Shown: positions 1 to 13,085, counted from the first letter of the stretch. The stretch is DNA of 64,000 nt from Chromobotia macracanthus (GCA_036877525.1 JAZGTH010000032.1:2285501-2349500); one strand, 5' to 3'. A program made the numbers and translations. Notes: generated by a model from the sequence alone, not told the origin.

Positions 1-540
1 TTTTCATGATGTAATGAATTACAGTTACAGTATGTGTTCCAATGTGACAGAGTTCCAGGCAATTTTTTTATGTTTTAATTATGAAGTAATTCATTAGTCA
101 AAGTATTAATTCTTGGCAGCCCATATAACTTTATGGTAAAAATAAAAAGACAGTATGAAATATTACTCGACCAAACTTTGTTTCTCTACCTCAAAATCTC
201 TAGCACCACAAACAGTTCGTTTTACTAATGTTTATGCTCATAACTTTAAAAGTGCTGGATTTTTGGGGGGAATTGTTTTGGGAAGTTATGACACCTACCA
301 TGTTAAATAGCCTAACAGCACTTAATATGTACAATAATACAATATATTCAATAAGAACAATGCTTCACATAGTTGAAATATAGGTTTAAGTATGCTTACA
401 TTGTAGTGCAAACAGTGCACAAAAGAGAGAGCAGAAGTTGTAAAAGTAACATTGTGTGATTAGGTGTGTATGTGTGTTAGGTGTTTGTATGTTGTGTGAT
501 TAGGTGTGTGTGTGTGAAGTTACAGTTTAGTGCATCTGGC

Positions 541-1085
541 GGCAGAGGGCAGAGAGGGAAAAGAGTTCAAGTTCCTGACAGCTTGTTGAATGAAGCTGTT
601 CCTCAGTTTAGTGGTTCGGGCCAGGAGATTCTAAAACCTCCTCCCAGATAGCAGAGGACTAAAGAAGCCGTGTGAGGGGTGGGTGGGATCACCTACTATG
701 CTGAGTGCTTACCGGGTTAGTCAGGTATTTTAGATAACCTTGAAGGATTCACTTACTGCATTCATGTATGCGCTGCAGAGCTTTCTGGTTGTGGGTGGTG
801 CAGTTAGCAAACCACAGAGTGATATAGCTGGCCAGGATACTTTCAATGGTGTCACAATAGAATGATGGGTGTCAGGACTTTGGTTCTCCTAAATTTGCAG
901 AGGAAATAGAGCAGTGGTGGGCTTTTTTTATCCAGTGATGCAGTGTTGGTGGTCCAGGAGAGGGCCTCTGTTATGTGCACACCCAAAAACTTGGTGCTGC
1001 TTACTCCACAGCAGCATTGTTGATGGTCGGAGGAGGGTTTTGGGTGTGTTTTCTGTATGTTTAGAGAGAATATGGTAGGTGGTCT
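541..1085 (-). mobile_element. Probable LINE-derived block, antisense
   Basis: The pattern CTTGTTGAATGAAGCTGTTC ... CCAGGATACTTTCAATGGTG ... CCACAGCAGCATTGTTGATGG resembles the antisense of a LINE coding or 3' region that is very common in fish genomes. I could not read an intact reverse transcriptase motif, so family and strand are tentative. Confidence 0.4.
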
Positions 1086-1347
1086 TCTGGGGATTATTTA
1101 AAAAATGACATATAAAAATAAAATGCTCAGATTAGCTGTGCTGTGTTCCTGAATTGACACAAAACTTTGTATGTGTCATTGTGACCACATCATGACTGTC
1201 TTATAACAACATGGTGACAACACCACCTATTGGTAAAACAAATTCATATTGCTGTAAGAGGTTTTACTTGTTTATTTTCCTAAACACATCATTACTGATG
1301 TCCACAAATATTTCCCTTTGTGCCCTTATTGGGCTTGACCCGGTACA

Positions 1348-1477
1348 CATGCATTTGGCAGACGCTTAAGCAACTTACAGTGCTTTCAAGTACATTTGAT
1401 CAGTAAATGTGTTCCCTGGGAATCAAACCCATGACCTTTGCACTGCTATTGCAATGCTCTACCAGTTGAGCTACAGG
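1348..1477 (-). mobile_element. tRNA-derived SINE
   Basis: On the - strand a tRNA-like head reads TGTAGCTCAACTGGTAGAG (box A, 1475-1457) and then GGGTTTGATTCC (box B, 1430-1419). It is followed by a tail whose complement at 1350-1380 includes TGCATTTGGCAGACGCTTAAG. This head plus tail is a widespread teleost SINE; the family name is not certain. It is not a functional tRNA gene: the arms do not pair well and a SINE tail follows. Confidence 0.75.
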
Positions 1478-2275
1478 TAAATGCTGCATGCAGCTGTAAT
1501 TGATTCATACATTCATTAGATTAGATACACAGTACCAGTCAAAAGTTTAGGATGATTTACTCATTCATTCTTAATATTTTCCACATTTATGAATAATAGT
1601 AAACTTATTAAAACTCAAACTTTAACATTAAAACTACTAATTAGCCACACATTGCCTAGAATTTGCAAAAATGTTCTTTTGGCATGCCATCATATAGTTT
1701 TTTAAGGCATCACCCTGTGATGATTTTTAAACTGTAATGAAGGAGTTCCCATCTATGCTGGGCTTATACTGGCTGCTTTTTGTCATTATTCAGTCCAAGT
1801 CATTAATTTCTAAAACATTTTTTAATAAAATTGTAGTTTTCTAAGGACAGAAATTAATTTAGGTTGACGTTATATTGGATTGAAATTATATTAATTTCTA
1901 CAAAACTAATTTCAAATATTTAAGAAATATTGAAACATTTCAGCAATTTAAAACATTTAAGTGCCTTCTACTTGAAATACTTTTAAGATCATAAGAAACA
2001 TTTTAGGCAAGTGATCCTAAACACTGGTAGTGTAGGTTGCTGACTCAATAACTTCCAAAATATATCAAACATTGACTCTCAGTGTTAACAGGTTAACTTA
2101 GCTTCATTATGACATCTTTGTGTTCTTTGAAGCTAGGAAACCTTGCTTGAGTGCTCTGTTTTAAGTGTTTCTACATACAGTGTGTTTAATAGCATTGTCT
2201 CCACTGCAATCAAGTAGAACATCACTGTAATTCAAATGGCCACAAATCTACATTCAAACATAAATCTGATGCAGG

Positions 2276-3400
2276 TTTAAATTCAATACAATTTTATTTA
2301 TATAGCACTTTTTACAATGTTCCATTGTTTCAAAGCAACTTTATAGACAATGAAAATAAAAACACAGGAAACAGGAAAACTATGAAACAACCCAGTATAC
2401 AGAATACATTACAGTAATAGTAATACTGCACATTTTTGTTCAATATAAGACATTACATATTAATTAAACTAATTAGGGATACCAAGATTCTAATTGGTTT
2501 ATGAATATAACATTTAATAAATTTGGAATTCATTTGGAATTTTAATAAATGAACATCTGTCAAATATCTGGCAACAAACAAATGAAATATCTGTCATTGC
2601 ATGCAAAGGCTCATACTTATCTTAGTGGTTTAAAATATGGTAATGAATGTATTCAGAATGTAGTTTTAAGACTATGCGACATTTAGTCAATTATCATGAC
2701 AGATGACCGGTATCATATTAAGCAAGATATGCCATTCCATCTTACATGAAGATGGTGCTTAGAAGGAAGATAAAATTTTGTAGAACAGGAGTATAAAGTA
2801 TTTGCAGTCATACCATAAAATATCTGAACATTGCATAATGGAAGACAATGGTAGACAAAGAAATAACAAAACAGTACAGTTTTTAGGACTGTAGTTAAAT
2901 TAATATATTAAAAGCAGTATTAACAAGTTATGAAACCTTAAACCAAGCTAAATATTAGCAGTCTCCCAGTATGCAAGCTAACAGGGCGACAGTGGCAAAT
3001 CTAACAATCCCTTAAGGGCTTTGATTAATAAATCCATAGGACTAAGTGTAGGCTAGATTAAAAAGGTCGGTCTTTAATCTAGATTTAAACTGACATAGTG
3101 TATCTGCCTCCCGGACAACACTAGGAAGACTGTTCTAGAGTTTGGGTGGCAAGTATGAAAAGGATATACCACCCAGGCTTAATTTGAAATTCTGGGATTT
3201 TCAACTGGCTGGAAGTTTGAGATCACAGTTAATGTGAAAAACTTTAATAAGAAAGGAGCTCACTTAGGTACTGAGGAGCTAAACCATTTAGGCATCACTC
3301 AAAATTCTACTGATTACCATCAGTAGAATTTTGAAGTTTATACAATACTTAAAAGGCAGCCAGTGCAGTGTTGACAGAACTGGGCAAATATTTCCATACC
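2276..3400 (-). mobile_element. L2/CR1-type LINE 3' part, truncated at its 5' end
   Basis: The 3' terminus at 2281 reads, on the element strand, TATATAAATAAAATTGTATT after an ACATTGTAAAAAGTGC-like tail. The coding end lies at about 3060-3390 and is the same family as the + copy at 16340-16740: shared are the reverse complements of GACTGGCTGCC..., CTCCTCAGTACCT and CTTTAATCTAGCCTACA. It is inactive. A perfect hairpin interrupts it at 3299-3334. Confidence 0.75.
3299..3334. repeat. Perfect 15-bp hairpin inside a LINE copy
   Basis: TCAAAATTCTACTGA (3299-3313), a 6-base loop, then its exact reverse complement (3320-3334). It replaces LINE sequence that is collinear in the copy near 16450-16500. 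Confidence 0.85.
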
Positions 3401-3750
3401 TAAATAACAAATTCTTAAATAACAAATAAAATGGTCTAAAACTTCTTTACAGTTGTATGTAATTAAACGCTGGTGACTGTCACACACTAGAGTGAGTGAT
3501 GACCAAGCAAGACGTGTTTATACTACAAATCTGTAAAGGAAACACTGTCATCCTCACTGAGTTCCACCCACCAAACTCCTTCTTTTAAACACAGTTTAAA
3601 CACACCCATGAGTTTAGACATCATCCCCTTATAGTGTTTTCATTTAGACAGAGTCAGACATGTTATTTAAATACATTGTTAAATGTTGTGCAAATTTTTA
3701 GGCAAACAAATTATTTTTAAAAAGTAAGAGATAGAGAACATTTACACTAT

Positions 3751-3758
<8 letters not shown>

Positions 3759-3783
<25 letters not shown>
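3759..3783. repeat. (AT)n microsatellite
   Basis: About 12 AT units following ATACATAC. Confidence 0.9.
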
Positions 3784-5023
3784 CATTATATTCATGTGAA
3801 CTGATAATAACAAAACTATTGTACAACCAATTACTCATGCTAATCATATGCTGATAAACATGCTGATAAACTGACTGAATATTTTTTTACTGGGGATTAT
3901 ATAAGAAATATCTAGGAGTATGGCAGCTTTCATCTGATCAGTCCAGTAAACCTGCTGTACACTGTTTACCAAGATTTTTGAACTTTCAAATGGAATCTAA
4001 TGAGTTTTTATCATTGTGTTTTTGTTGCTGGGCAACCTGATCTTTGAGCACGCCATAAATCACTAAATCTGCCTGACCTGTGTACTCCAACCAAATTTAA
4101 TGCTCAAGTGAGATGAACAGAGCTTTATCTATGCCAACACACTTTATTCTAATATTTAACTGTTATATTAACTGTTATTCTAATATATAACTGTAATGTC
4201 TGGTAAGGCTAGATTTTTCTGAAAATATATAAATATTTTCACTGTGGGTTCCAAGATTTTTAAAGAGGAAATATATGCTTCTGCAGTAGCCACAAGTCAT
4301 TGTCAAATTTCAACCTCATTCTTAAAAAAATTACAGAATTCCTGTTGAGAAACCACACTTATCCATAATTCTGAAGAGAGATCTACCAGACATCCAGTCA
4401 TAGAAGTTGCTCACCAGTTTAATCATTCATATTTTAAGCACTGCTCTTCTTACATTTTTGTATATAGGTAAATAAACACATGTTGTTATGCTTATTATTA
4501 TTGTTGTTGTTGCTCATAATTTGATTTTTGTTAGATGGCTGGCTTAGTACATGCATTAGAAATGTTTATTTATGACTTCTTTAAAACCCTATGGCAAAAA
4601 TTAATGGAAAAATATTTCAGTATTCAGAGCCACTGTGAATAGGCAGTCAGTGTTGTGCCCTGTGCTGTATTTTCCCACGGGAAGAAAAATGATTATTGGT
4701 GCTGAGGACATATTTTGTTTTCATATTAAATTATAATGTTATTTATACAATAGGTTAACACACTATATTTATACAATATATTTATAAACAGTTTAATTGT
4801 TAATAATTATGTGGTCACATGTTAGAAATGTTAACATTACTCGTGTTTAAAAATAACCAGTATCCGAAAAATTGTCTCCATATCTCACAATCACTGTCTT
4901 CTGACTGTTTACCGACTGTATGTCACCTCTCACCTCAATGTGTCCCTGCAGGATGAAGTTCATTAGACCTTCCTTCTCTCATTAACATCCAAAAGGTTTG
5001 ATGTCTACTGTGGGGTGGGGCAA

Positions 5024-5024
5024 A

Positions 5025-5050
<26 letters not shown>
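5024..5050. repeat. (GA)n microsatellite
   Basis: About 13 AG units in a C-poor strand context. An ORF of 82 codons on the - strand across it (5183-4935) is an artefact of the CT run. Confidence 0.9.
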
Positions 5051-5056
<6 letters not shown>

Positions 5057-6153
5057 GGTAACAATTACTGCCCCTCAAGTCCTTTTTATCCTTTTCAAAG
5101 GGCAGGGTGATTAGCAGAGGAAAGTTTAGATTTCCTGAACTTGAAGTGGAAATGGAGCAGTGACAGACGATCTCAGGATTCAATCCACATCTGGTTTGGG
5201 GGGGTGTCTCTGACTCAATCTAGTGTCTCTTCACGTGCACAACACTGTTTCACCTCAAGGCAACACCTTTCCACTTTTATAAAACTACTGTTATAAACAG
5301 AGTTTAAAATGCAATCCCAACAGCACAATAAAAAACATATATCCAGCGAATTTTAAACTGGTTAGTAATAAACTTGTATAGATATAGTACACTGACCAGA
5401 TATTTTATTTACTTGCGGCTTATTTATTTATCTCTGTTGTGTGTGTGTGCTTATTAATACTTTGTTAACATTCTATACAGAACAATTACATCATGGCAAT
5501 TGATTTTTAAATTTTAAAACAGAATAAGGTGGCATGTTTAGAAAATATATAGATAAACTTTACTTTCGGATGGGCTTTGCTATAAGGACTTCTTCTGTTT
5601 ACTCTTCTGTTTACTGATTTAGGTTGGAGGGCAGAAATGTGGAAAATATGCCTCCAGTCTTATAACTGTCTTTTTGTGGAGCGCCAGCCCTCTGTAATAT
5701 TTCTCACTGAGGTGAGAGTGTCCTTACGCCAGAGAGAGGCAGCATCTCTTAACTCCTACATCACCAAACAAAACCATTCACTCAGACACACAGGGACAGT
5801 CAATAAGTGTAACAATCCCTGTATTAAACTGGGATTAAGCCTGCTAATACCATGTTTTTTTAACATGTAACATTGTAATACCATGGTGCCCATAGAAATA
5901 CTAAATAAATATAAAACTACATAAATATGACATCACTCAGTATATGTACTATATAAAATATTATTATTATGTGATGTCATTACTGTAACCTGGTCCCACT
6001 ACGGTACGTTTTATAAGGGACTGTAACTCTGTCACAGTGAAAACACTATGGACTACTGGAATATCCCTGTATGCTATAAAAATGTTTGTATATAATATAT
6101 TTATTTTATAATGTATGTCCTTTTATCTGAAAGATTTTAATCCAATTTAAACC

Positions 6154-6441
6154 TTAAAGGGATAATTCAAGTAAATATTTTGTTTTTTGTGCACAAAATG
6201 TATTCTGGCCACTTCATAAAATTAAGGTTAAACCACTGCAGTCACATGGACAATTTTAATGATATCTTAATCACCTTCTGGGCCTTAAAAAGTGGAATTT
6301 GCATTGCTGTCTATGCTGTCAGAAAGCTCTCTGATTTCATGAAAAATATCTTAGTTTGTGTTCTGAAGATAAACAGGTCTTATGGGTGTAGAATGATATG
6401 AGGGTGAGTAATTAATGGCAGAATTTTCATTTTTGGGTTAA
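6154..6441. mobile_element. Non-autonomous DNA transposon with TTAA ends
   Basis: The left end TTAAAGGGATAATTCA and the right end (reverse complement of CATTTTTGGGTTAA) match a MITE abundant in cyprinid genomes (consensus starts near TTAAAGGGATAGTTCACCC). The interior, with GTCACATGGACAATTTTAA and GGCCTTAAAAAGTGGAATTT, also fits. A TTAA target is used by the piggyBac and Kolobok superfamilies; which one is unknown. The 73-codon frame across it is not a gene. Confidence 0.65.
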
Positions 6442-6531
6442 CTACACTGTAAACCACATTGTTGTCTTTATTTAAACAGTCGAGTAATGTTGACTAAACA
6501 CTAATTATTATAACTAATATAACTTATAATA

Positions 6532-6680
6532 GTCATAGCCTAATGGTTAGAGTGTCTGCTTTTTAAACCAAAGGTCATAGGTTTGATTTCCACAGCTGGC
6601 AGGAAATGTCTGAATGCCCACTGCTCCAGGTGTGTGTTTGTAAGTTCACATTTCAAGTATGGGTTACCATACATTGACAA
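6532..6680 (+). mobile_element. tRNA-derived SINE
   Basis: Box A-like TAGCCTAATGGTTAG (6536-6550) and box B-like GGTTTGATTTCC (6580-6591) at tRNA spacing, followed by CCCACTGCTCCAGGTGTGTG, a tail typical of a common teleost SINE. The mutated box B suggests an old copy. Confidence 0.65.
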
Positions 6681-7740
6681 ATATGTCACTTTTAATGACC
6701 GTAATGGAAAAAATGAGCCTTTTAATACACGCACACACATCAAATTATCAAATTATGTGAACTTAGTTTAAGTACATTAGTGCCAAGTTAGGTGAACTTA
6801 CAATTTTTAAGTATAGTTTATATATACACCAAGTTAAATAAACTTGCATTTAGACTTCATTACTCAGTTCAGTTGAGGGAATGAGTTTACTCATCAAATT
6901 CAACGTATTAGGGTTTTCAGTGTATCCCTTTAACTAAGCATTTCTACAGTTCAAGTAATAATTCATGTTTGTCCATCTTCATTATGGAATATTTTTAGCC
7001 CTTGAGCAACACAAGAACAATGATAGCTGTGCAAACCTGTGTATGTGTGTGTGTCAAAGGATAAAACAGAAGCTAGGGATAGGATAGTGAGCTGATGTGG
7101 CTGATGACAGGCTCTTTAAATCAGTTGGATCTAGACAGTAGAAACGTGTGACGGCTCTTCACATTTACAGCCCCTAAGCTGGACAGGGGTCCCCTCATCT
7201 CCAAATGCATCTCAAAGAGACAGAGAATTACAGAGTGCTTCTATCCCAATAAACGTAAAATTTGACTGCTTGACATCACAGTTATAATCAATTGTGTATA
7301 AATACACATATACCTCTGATATGCTACTGATCCTTGATCATGTAATAATAATTTTAAAATAAGTTGTCAAATTGATGCCATGCAAACAAGGGAAGTCGAG
7401 GTGGTGTTAAAAAAACTTAATCAATTACCTTATTTAAGTAATCTGTGTGATTTTTATGTTGAGGATAGTTGCAATATTGTCTTTATTTATTGACTATATT
7501 TATAGATGATAACAGTTCCCGACATGCAGGAAATCAAAAACACACAACTGTCAAATGAAACAGAAGTTCCTTCAAAAATATTATTTTCATCATGTAAATA
7601 TTTATATTATTTAAACGATTTATTTATGATTTTCAATCACTTGAATTGTTTAAATATAATATGAATCAATTTTGTGCAAAGCTATACAATTATATTTAAA
7701 AACCATCTAAACGAAATGGCAGATATTTTTATTCGTTTAT

Positions 7741-7960
7741 CTTGATGGAGTCATGCTGGATTAAAGAAATCACGTATCACTTCAGGGCCATCCACACTTT
7801 AGTCGAGCACAAGCACACAGAACGAGTTAATGGCTGTATCCTAGTCCGTCCACAGTAAACACGAACTTTCTCACGTGTGTACCTGGGACAACAAAAGATT
7901 AGCATTATTGGCAAATACACGACTGAGTTCAAAGGCACCGAGGAAGCAGACACGGTCTCT
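7741..7960. promoter_or_regulatory. Candidate proximal regulatory block upstream of tbxta
   Basis: An unusually complex, non-repetitive stretch in an AT-rich flank, 0.75-1 kb before the tbxta start. It contains a CACGTG E-box core (in TCACGTGTG), a Sox-like ACAACAAAAG and a TCF/LEF-like TTCAAAG. Brachyury genes are known to be controlled by Wnt/TCF and notochord inputs, but the enhancer role here is inference from composition only. Confidence 0.22.
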
Positions 7961-8280
7961 CGTCCTTCTTTTGTTTAAAAGACGAGCTTGCAAATAGGAA
8001 AAAAATAAAAAAAAATAGATCTCTACTATCCCTGTGCTAGTATCAAAAATAGCGTTAAAATCAATGTTTAAACCAATGAAGCTATGCAAAATCATGCATT
8101 TTTTTTATAAATTTGAATATTTAGGATATTTTAAAAATGATTTAGATAGATTTAAATGATTTAATAAAACAACATAACAGTGTTCCTGTATAAAAGCATT
8201 AATAATAGCTTTATTATTATATTAATGATATTGCTGTAGTAACGGAACTTAGTAAATTAATACATTTTATTATTATGATC

Positions 8281-8311
<31 letters not shown>

Positions 8312-8342
8312 TATATTATACATATAATATATATATTATACA
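8281..8342. repeat. (CA)n then AT-rich microsatellite
   Basis: Eleven CA units (8281-8302) followed by imperfect AT repeats, 375 bases before the tbxta coding start. Confidence 0.85.
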
Positions 8343-8595
8343 CCAATATTTATTTTTGGATGGTATGTTAATTATTTTGTTTTAATTATTATGTGTTATT
8401 TTGTATTTTTTTACACAAAGGTCTGTATCTTTTTTTAAACGACTCTGTGCTTTAACATTTTGTAATGGCCCACTATGTATGTCAAGAACACTTTACATTC
8501 TGTGGCGTCAAATTATCGGACGCTGTAAGGGCTGAAGGGGCCTGGTTTAGTGCTCCGTGTCACGCCCCGCAACAGCATGAGGTCTGTACCGGGCC

Positions 8596-8603
8596 TTTAA
8601 AAA
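8596..8603 (+). promoter_or_regulatory. TATA-like box of tbxta
   Basis: TTTAAAAA in a locally GC-rich stretch, 113 bases before the tbxta ATG. A start about 25-30 bases downstream (near 8626-8633) would leave a 5' leader of 80-90 bases. Position and composition support a core promoter; the start site itself is inferred. Confidence 0.5.
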
Positions 8604-8715
8604 TGCTCTGGGCGCGTTGAAAGGGCAGATCGTGACGCTCTGTCAAAGAATCGCAACCAAACTGAAATTAGTGATAGCATTAGCGATATCGGACTCATTT
8701 TTTTAAATCGGAAAT

Positions 8716-11150
8716 ATGACATCGTCCAGTCCCGACCAGCGCCTGGATCACCTTTTGAGCGCCGTGGAAAGCGAATTTCAAAAGGGCAGCGAGAAAGGCG
8801 ACGCGTCCGAGCGTGATATTAAACTTTCCTTAGAGGATGCGGAGTTATGGACCAAATTTAAAGAGCTCACCAATGAAATGATTGTCACCAAGACCGGAAG
8901 GTATAATTAGATTTCACAACATATTTATGGGCTAAAGAGGACTAGAAGCATTCTAGTGCATTGTTGTAGTTAAATATATCGTATAGACAATAATTCACCC
9001 ATATTTATTTAAATTGTTTAATCCTATTCTAAAGGTCACGACCAAAGTTATAGCTAGGACTTCCCAGACAGTCATTCTTCGCTAAGAAAAGTTTCTGTAG
9101 CGTTGATATGGATACGCGCTCCTTTGCAGTTAATTACAATTTCGAGTGGCTAGAATTTAAGCTTGTACATTATTCTACTCATGTTAAAACCACTAAATAC
9201 TATAAAATGTTTTTGACACATCTTCGTGCTTCTCCGTAGACGAATGTTTCCTGTGCTCAGAGCCAGTGTGACCGGTCTCGACCCCAACGCCATGTATTCG
9301 ATCCTGCTGGACTTCGTGGCGGCGGATAATAACCGGTGGAAATATGTGAATGGGGAATGGGTGCCGGGCGGCAAACCCGAACCTCAGAGCCCGAGCTGCG
9401 TCTACATTCATCCAGACTCACCCAACTTTGGAGCGCACTGGATGAAAGCACCAGTGTCCTTCAGCAAAGTCAAACTTTCTAATAAACTCAACGGAGGAGG
9501 ACAGGTAACGCCCTTCTTGGTGCTTTTCTTAATTGTTCTCAATGGTGAACTTTACTAGTATGTAAACTTTTGATTATCTGTAGTTTTGCTAGGATTTGTA
9601 CTCTATTGGAATTAAAATTAAACTTCACAAGGTGTGTTCAGTGTATATATTTATAATTCTTTTATTTTTTACAGATTATGTTGAACTCCTTACACAAATA
9701 TGAACCCAGGATTCACATAGTGAAAGTTGGGGGAATTCAGAAAATGATCAGTAGTCAGTCTTTTCCTGAGACCCAGTTCATTGCTGTCACAGCTTATCAG
9801 AATGAAGAGGTGGGGTTTATTATATTTTATTTAACATATGTGTAACTATTTTATTCTTTTATTACATTTTGTCTAATTCATTTTAATCTTTCAGATCACA
9901 GCGCTGAAGATCAAGCACAACCCATTTGCTAAAGCTTTTCTTGATGCCAAAGAGAGGTACAATAACAATACAAATACTTAACATGACTTCTTGCTCTTAA
10001 AATCTTTTGTATTTGATTTCTGTACATATTGACAAGATCACAACTGATCATTACTATGTTGCCATGTCAACAGAAGTGACCACAAGGAAGTCCCAGACCA
10101 CAGCACTGACAGTCAGCAGTCTGGATACTCACAACGTAAGTGAACCAACACTCATTTATTTATCTTAGAAACAGTTTCCAACTAAAACATTCATTTCAAA
10201 CAATGTCTTGTAGCATTTTCACATCTATGGTTTCTTTCAACAGTTGGTGGCTGGTTCTTACCCAGTAATGGCCCTATGGGCCCCAGCAGCAACCCTCCTC
10301 AGTTCAGTGGGGCTCCTGTTCACTCCTCTGGGTCCTACTGTGAGCGATACTCCAGCTTGAGGAATCACAGAGCTGCTCCATACCCCAGCCATTACTCACA
10401 CCGCAGCACTAACACCAGTAAGAGTGAATTATTAGACTGACAAACTTACTTTATAGTTAAAACCCTGATAAAGTACTTAAAAGACAGCAGCATTAAAGCT
10501 TATAATGGTTTTTTGAACCCAAAATATGTGCTTTTATGTAGTGTTTTTCACTTCCTTACTTATTCCTTTCTATTTATGATGTATTAGTGATCTATGCACA
10601 AATAATTGGAGTTGTGTATGGTATTTATTTAATGCATATTTTGTCTTTTAGATAACTACATGGATAATTCTTCAGGAAGTCTCACTTCTCATGATAGCTG
10701 GTCAGCCCTGCAGATACCCAACTCTAGTGGGATGGGCACTCTAGCCCACACAACCAACACTACCTCTAATAGCAGGTCCGTACTTTCTACACATAATGTC
10801 TTTTGTCTTTTAGACCAATACAACATTTTGCTGGATAACTCATTGATTAACCAACTAATGGTGCACTGCCTATGCCTCTCCACAGCCAGTACCCAAGCTT
10901 GTGGTCTGTTGCTGGGACCACCCTTACCCCTTCTGGGTCAGCATCTGGGTCCATCACAGGAGGGCTGACATCTCAGTTTCTGCGTGGCTCTTCAGTGTCC
11001 TACTCTGGGCTGACCTCCTCTCTGCCTGTGTCCTCTCCCTCCTCTATGTATGATCCAGGCCTGAGCGAAGTTGGAGTTGGAGATGCACAGTTCGAGAGCT
11101 CCATCGCCAGGCTTACAGCCTCCTGGGCACCTGTGGCACAAAGCTACTAA
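8716..11150 (+). CDS. tbxta: Brachyury/T-box transcription factor Ta, 8 coding exons, complete
   Basis: Coding exons by splice-site reading: 8716-8900, 9240-9504, 9675-9809, 9895-9956, 10074-10135, 10244-10417, 10652-10775 and 10886-11150. All introns are GT-AG and the frame is open for 423 residues plus TAA, the length I recall for zebrafish No tail. The N-terminus (DQRLDHLLSAVESEF) and the T-box (about residues 41-218, with ELWTKFKELTNEMIVTKTGR, MFPVL, FVAADNNRWKYVNGEW, HPDSPNFGAHWM and HNPFAKAFLDAKER) match brachyury closely. The C-terminal half is Ser/Thr/Gly-rich and ends in LTASWAPVAQSY. The family binds T-site DNA (palindrome TCACACCTAGGTGTGA) and drives notochord and posterior mesoderm formation in the nucleus. 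The a rather than b paralogue is inferred from near identity to No tail. No damage is seen. The exon 7 donor (GTCCGT) is the weakest splice site. Confidence 0.97.
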
Positions 11151-11600
11151 GAGCCAAATGAACCACCTTCCTCTGCTGTCTTCAAACTCTGTGCCATCAC
11201 AAAGATTCAAGTTGAGCCGAGCTAAAGATCCTACAGAGACTGATTCGAGCGTAGATCATTTATTCTGACGCCTGCTTTCAGAGGAAATGGAATAGAGATT
11301 GACTTAAAGACAATCGAAATTCCTATGCAATGTAGATTTTCTCTTTTTCATATCTGTTTACGATCTTGTGGCATGTAACATTGTAGATAAGCAGAACCTA
11401 TTGACTATCATCTATTGACTATAAGAATAAGAATATTGAACATAAAACAAAATCAACTTATAGGGCCAATAATGGTGTTTATTCTTTATAAATATTATCT
11501 AAAAAATAGTAAGATCAAAATGTGCTGTTGACTAAAATGTATATGTGTGTAAATAAATAGAAATTAACATCCATTTTGGTTGTCATATTGCAACATAATG
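11151..11600 (+). other. tbxta 3' untranslated region with poly(A) signal
   Basis: Sequence after the TAA at 11148-11150 is non-coding. The first canonical AATAAA is at 11552-11557, about 400 bases past the stop, a plausible 3' end. Other AT-rich candidates lie further on, so the exact end is unsure. Confidence 0.45.
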
Positions 11601-13080
11601 GTAAGAGCTGCAGAGTCTAACATACGTTTACGGTAGCAAAAGAGGCCATTGGACTTTGTTTTGGCTCTACAGCTATATCTGAAATATTGTTAGTTTGAAA
11701 TGGAACATTTTTAAAAGTGACACTAGTTACGTCTGCAATCATTTGTACATATCTATCTATTTGTATGTGTTGGACTCATTGTGAGTTTTATTTATGTAAT
11801 TTTATTAATAATTTAAATTTCATTTTTTTCTGTCAAAACAGTGTCAGCAGCCTTTATTACTCAACTTCATGTTTCATTGAATAGTTTGCTTGATGTATGT
11901 ATGTATTTTGCCATTGTAACAAGCATAAAATACACACAGAATTGATATAAAATACACATGGAATTGATGAATTTGTGTGAATATCAATTCCATTTTGCAA
12001 TTTTGCAAACTTCTATTAACAGTTTAAAGGCCTAACTGTAGAAGTTGTTTCTATTTTCCACAAAGCATTACTTAGTATTAATGGCATTTCAAGAATTTAT
12101 GCATTTTGACATTCATTCTCACCAAGTAAATGTTTTTCTTTCACCTGTTTTTTGTTTTTCTGAATTTACTGGAACTAGATGTAATGTAGTTTTTTATCCA
12201 GCCTTCTGGACAGATTGCACAAAAACGGTTTCTGTAAACATCAAATCACTTACATAAGCTTAAACCATCTTTAGCTCTGTTATTTCAAGCCAAATTAAAA
12301 CACAGTTTCAGCCAATTGAGCTGATCCTATATTTAGTTCTTTATATTTAAAAAAGGTTTCAGATCTTTGATGAGCATGCTGATGAGATTGTAGCATCAGG
12401 TGTATGTTAAGTGAAATCTGGGCTTGGGGTTGGCTGTAATAGAGATGTGAAGCAGTACGGAGAGGCAGAAGTTCAAAGCGTGATGGCCTTCACACTTTCT
12501 CATAGAACTTTGTTAGAATCTGCAGATCCATGTGACGCATGGTCAACAAATTGAACAATCCACTCAAAAAATAGAAAATAAATGTTAAATTGAAAAAATC
12601 TGCCTAAGTAAAACTTAATATATTTTCTGCTTTTGCAATATCCCTTTGATTAGGTTAATTTTGTACACTGCTAAAAAACATTTTTGTAATGTTTTGCTAC
12701 CATTTTGGAAAGGTTTTCTCCTGAAAAGAGATTTTTGTATCAAGGGACTAACCTTACAAATAAAGATTTAGCAATAATTGATTGAAATAATTAATTGAAC
12801 AATGCAATAATTAGCCTATTTGACAATATGGTGACATAGACTGCAAGAAGAAAAAAGCTACTTCCTGTCACACTGCTATGATAGCCATTCATTATTATAA
12901 TGGACTGTGTGCAGCTTGTTTTTTTGTTTCAGGGAGATTTGAAATTATGGTAAAAGTTTGAAATTCTTTTTTGAGTAATTTTATTCAGTTTTATTCAATT
13001 ATCAAGGTGTGGTATATTAGACAGTTACCATGATAGCAAATCTGTGTGTGTGTATACATTATGGAGGGCCAAACAGGAAA
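11570..13080. other. Intergenic, AT-rich
   Basis: Between the tbxta 3' end and the 13-kb inverted-repeat element. No gene or well-known repeat is recognised. The 70-codon frame at 12045 has no support. Confidence 0.55.
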
Positions 13081-13085
13081 TAATT

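Larger units (their letters stand above)
3400..6150. other. tbxta upstream intergenic, AT-rich
   Basis: No gene is recognised. It holds the AT and GA microsatellites and otherwise unique-looking AT-rich DNA. Short open frames here lack splice context or similarity. Confidence 0.6.

Noticed and set aside
1348..1477. A tRNA gene on the - strand
   Set aside because: Boxes A and B are there, but the stems do not pair and a SINE tail follows.
4935..5183. 82-codon - frame
   Set aside because: Built on the GA microsatellite; low complexity.
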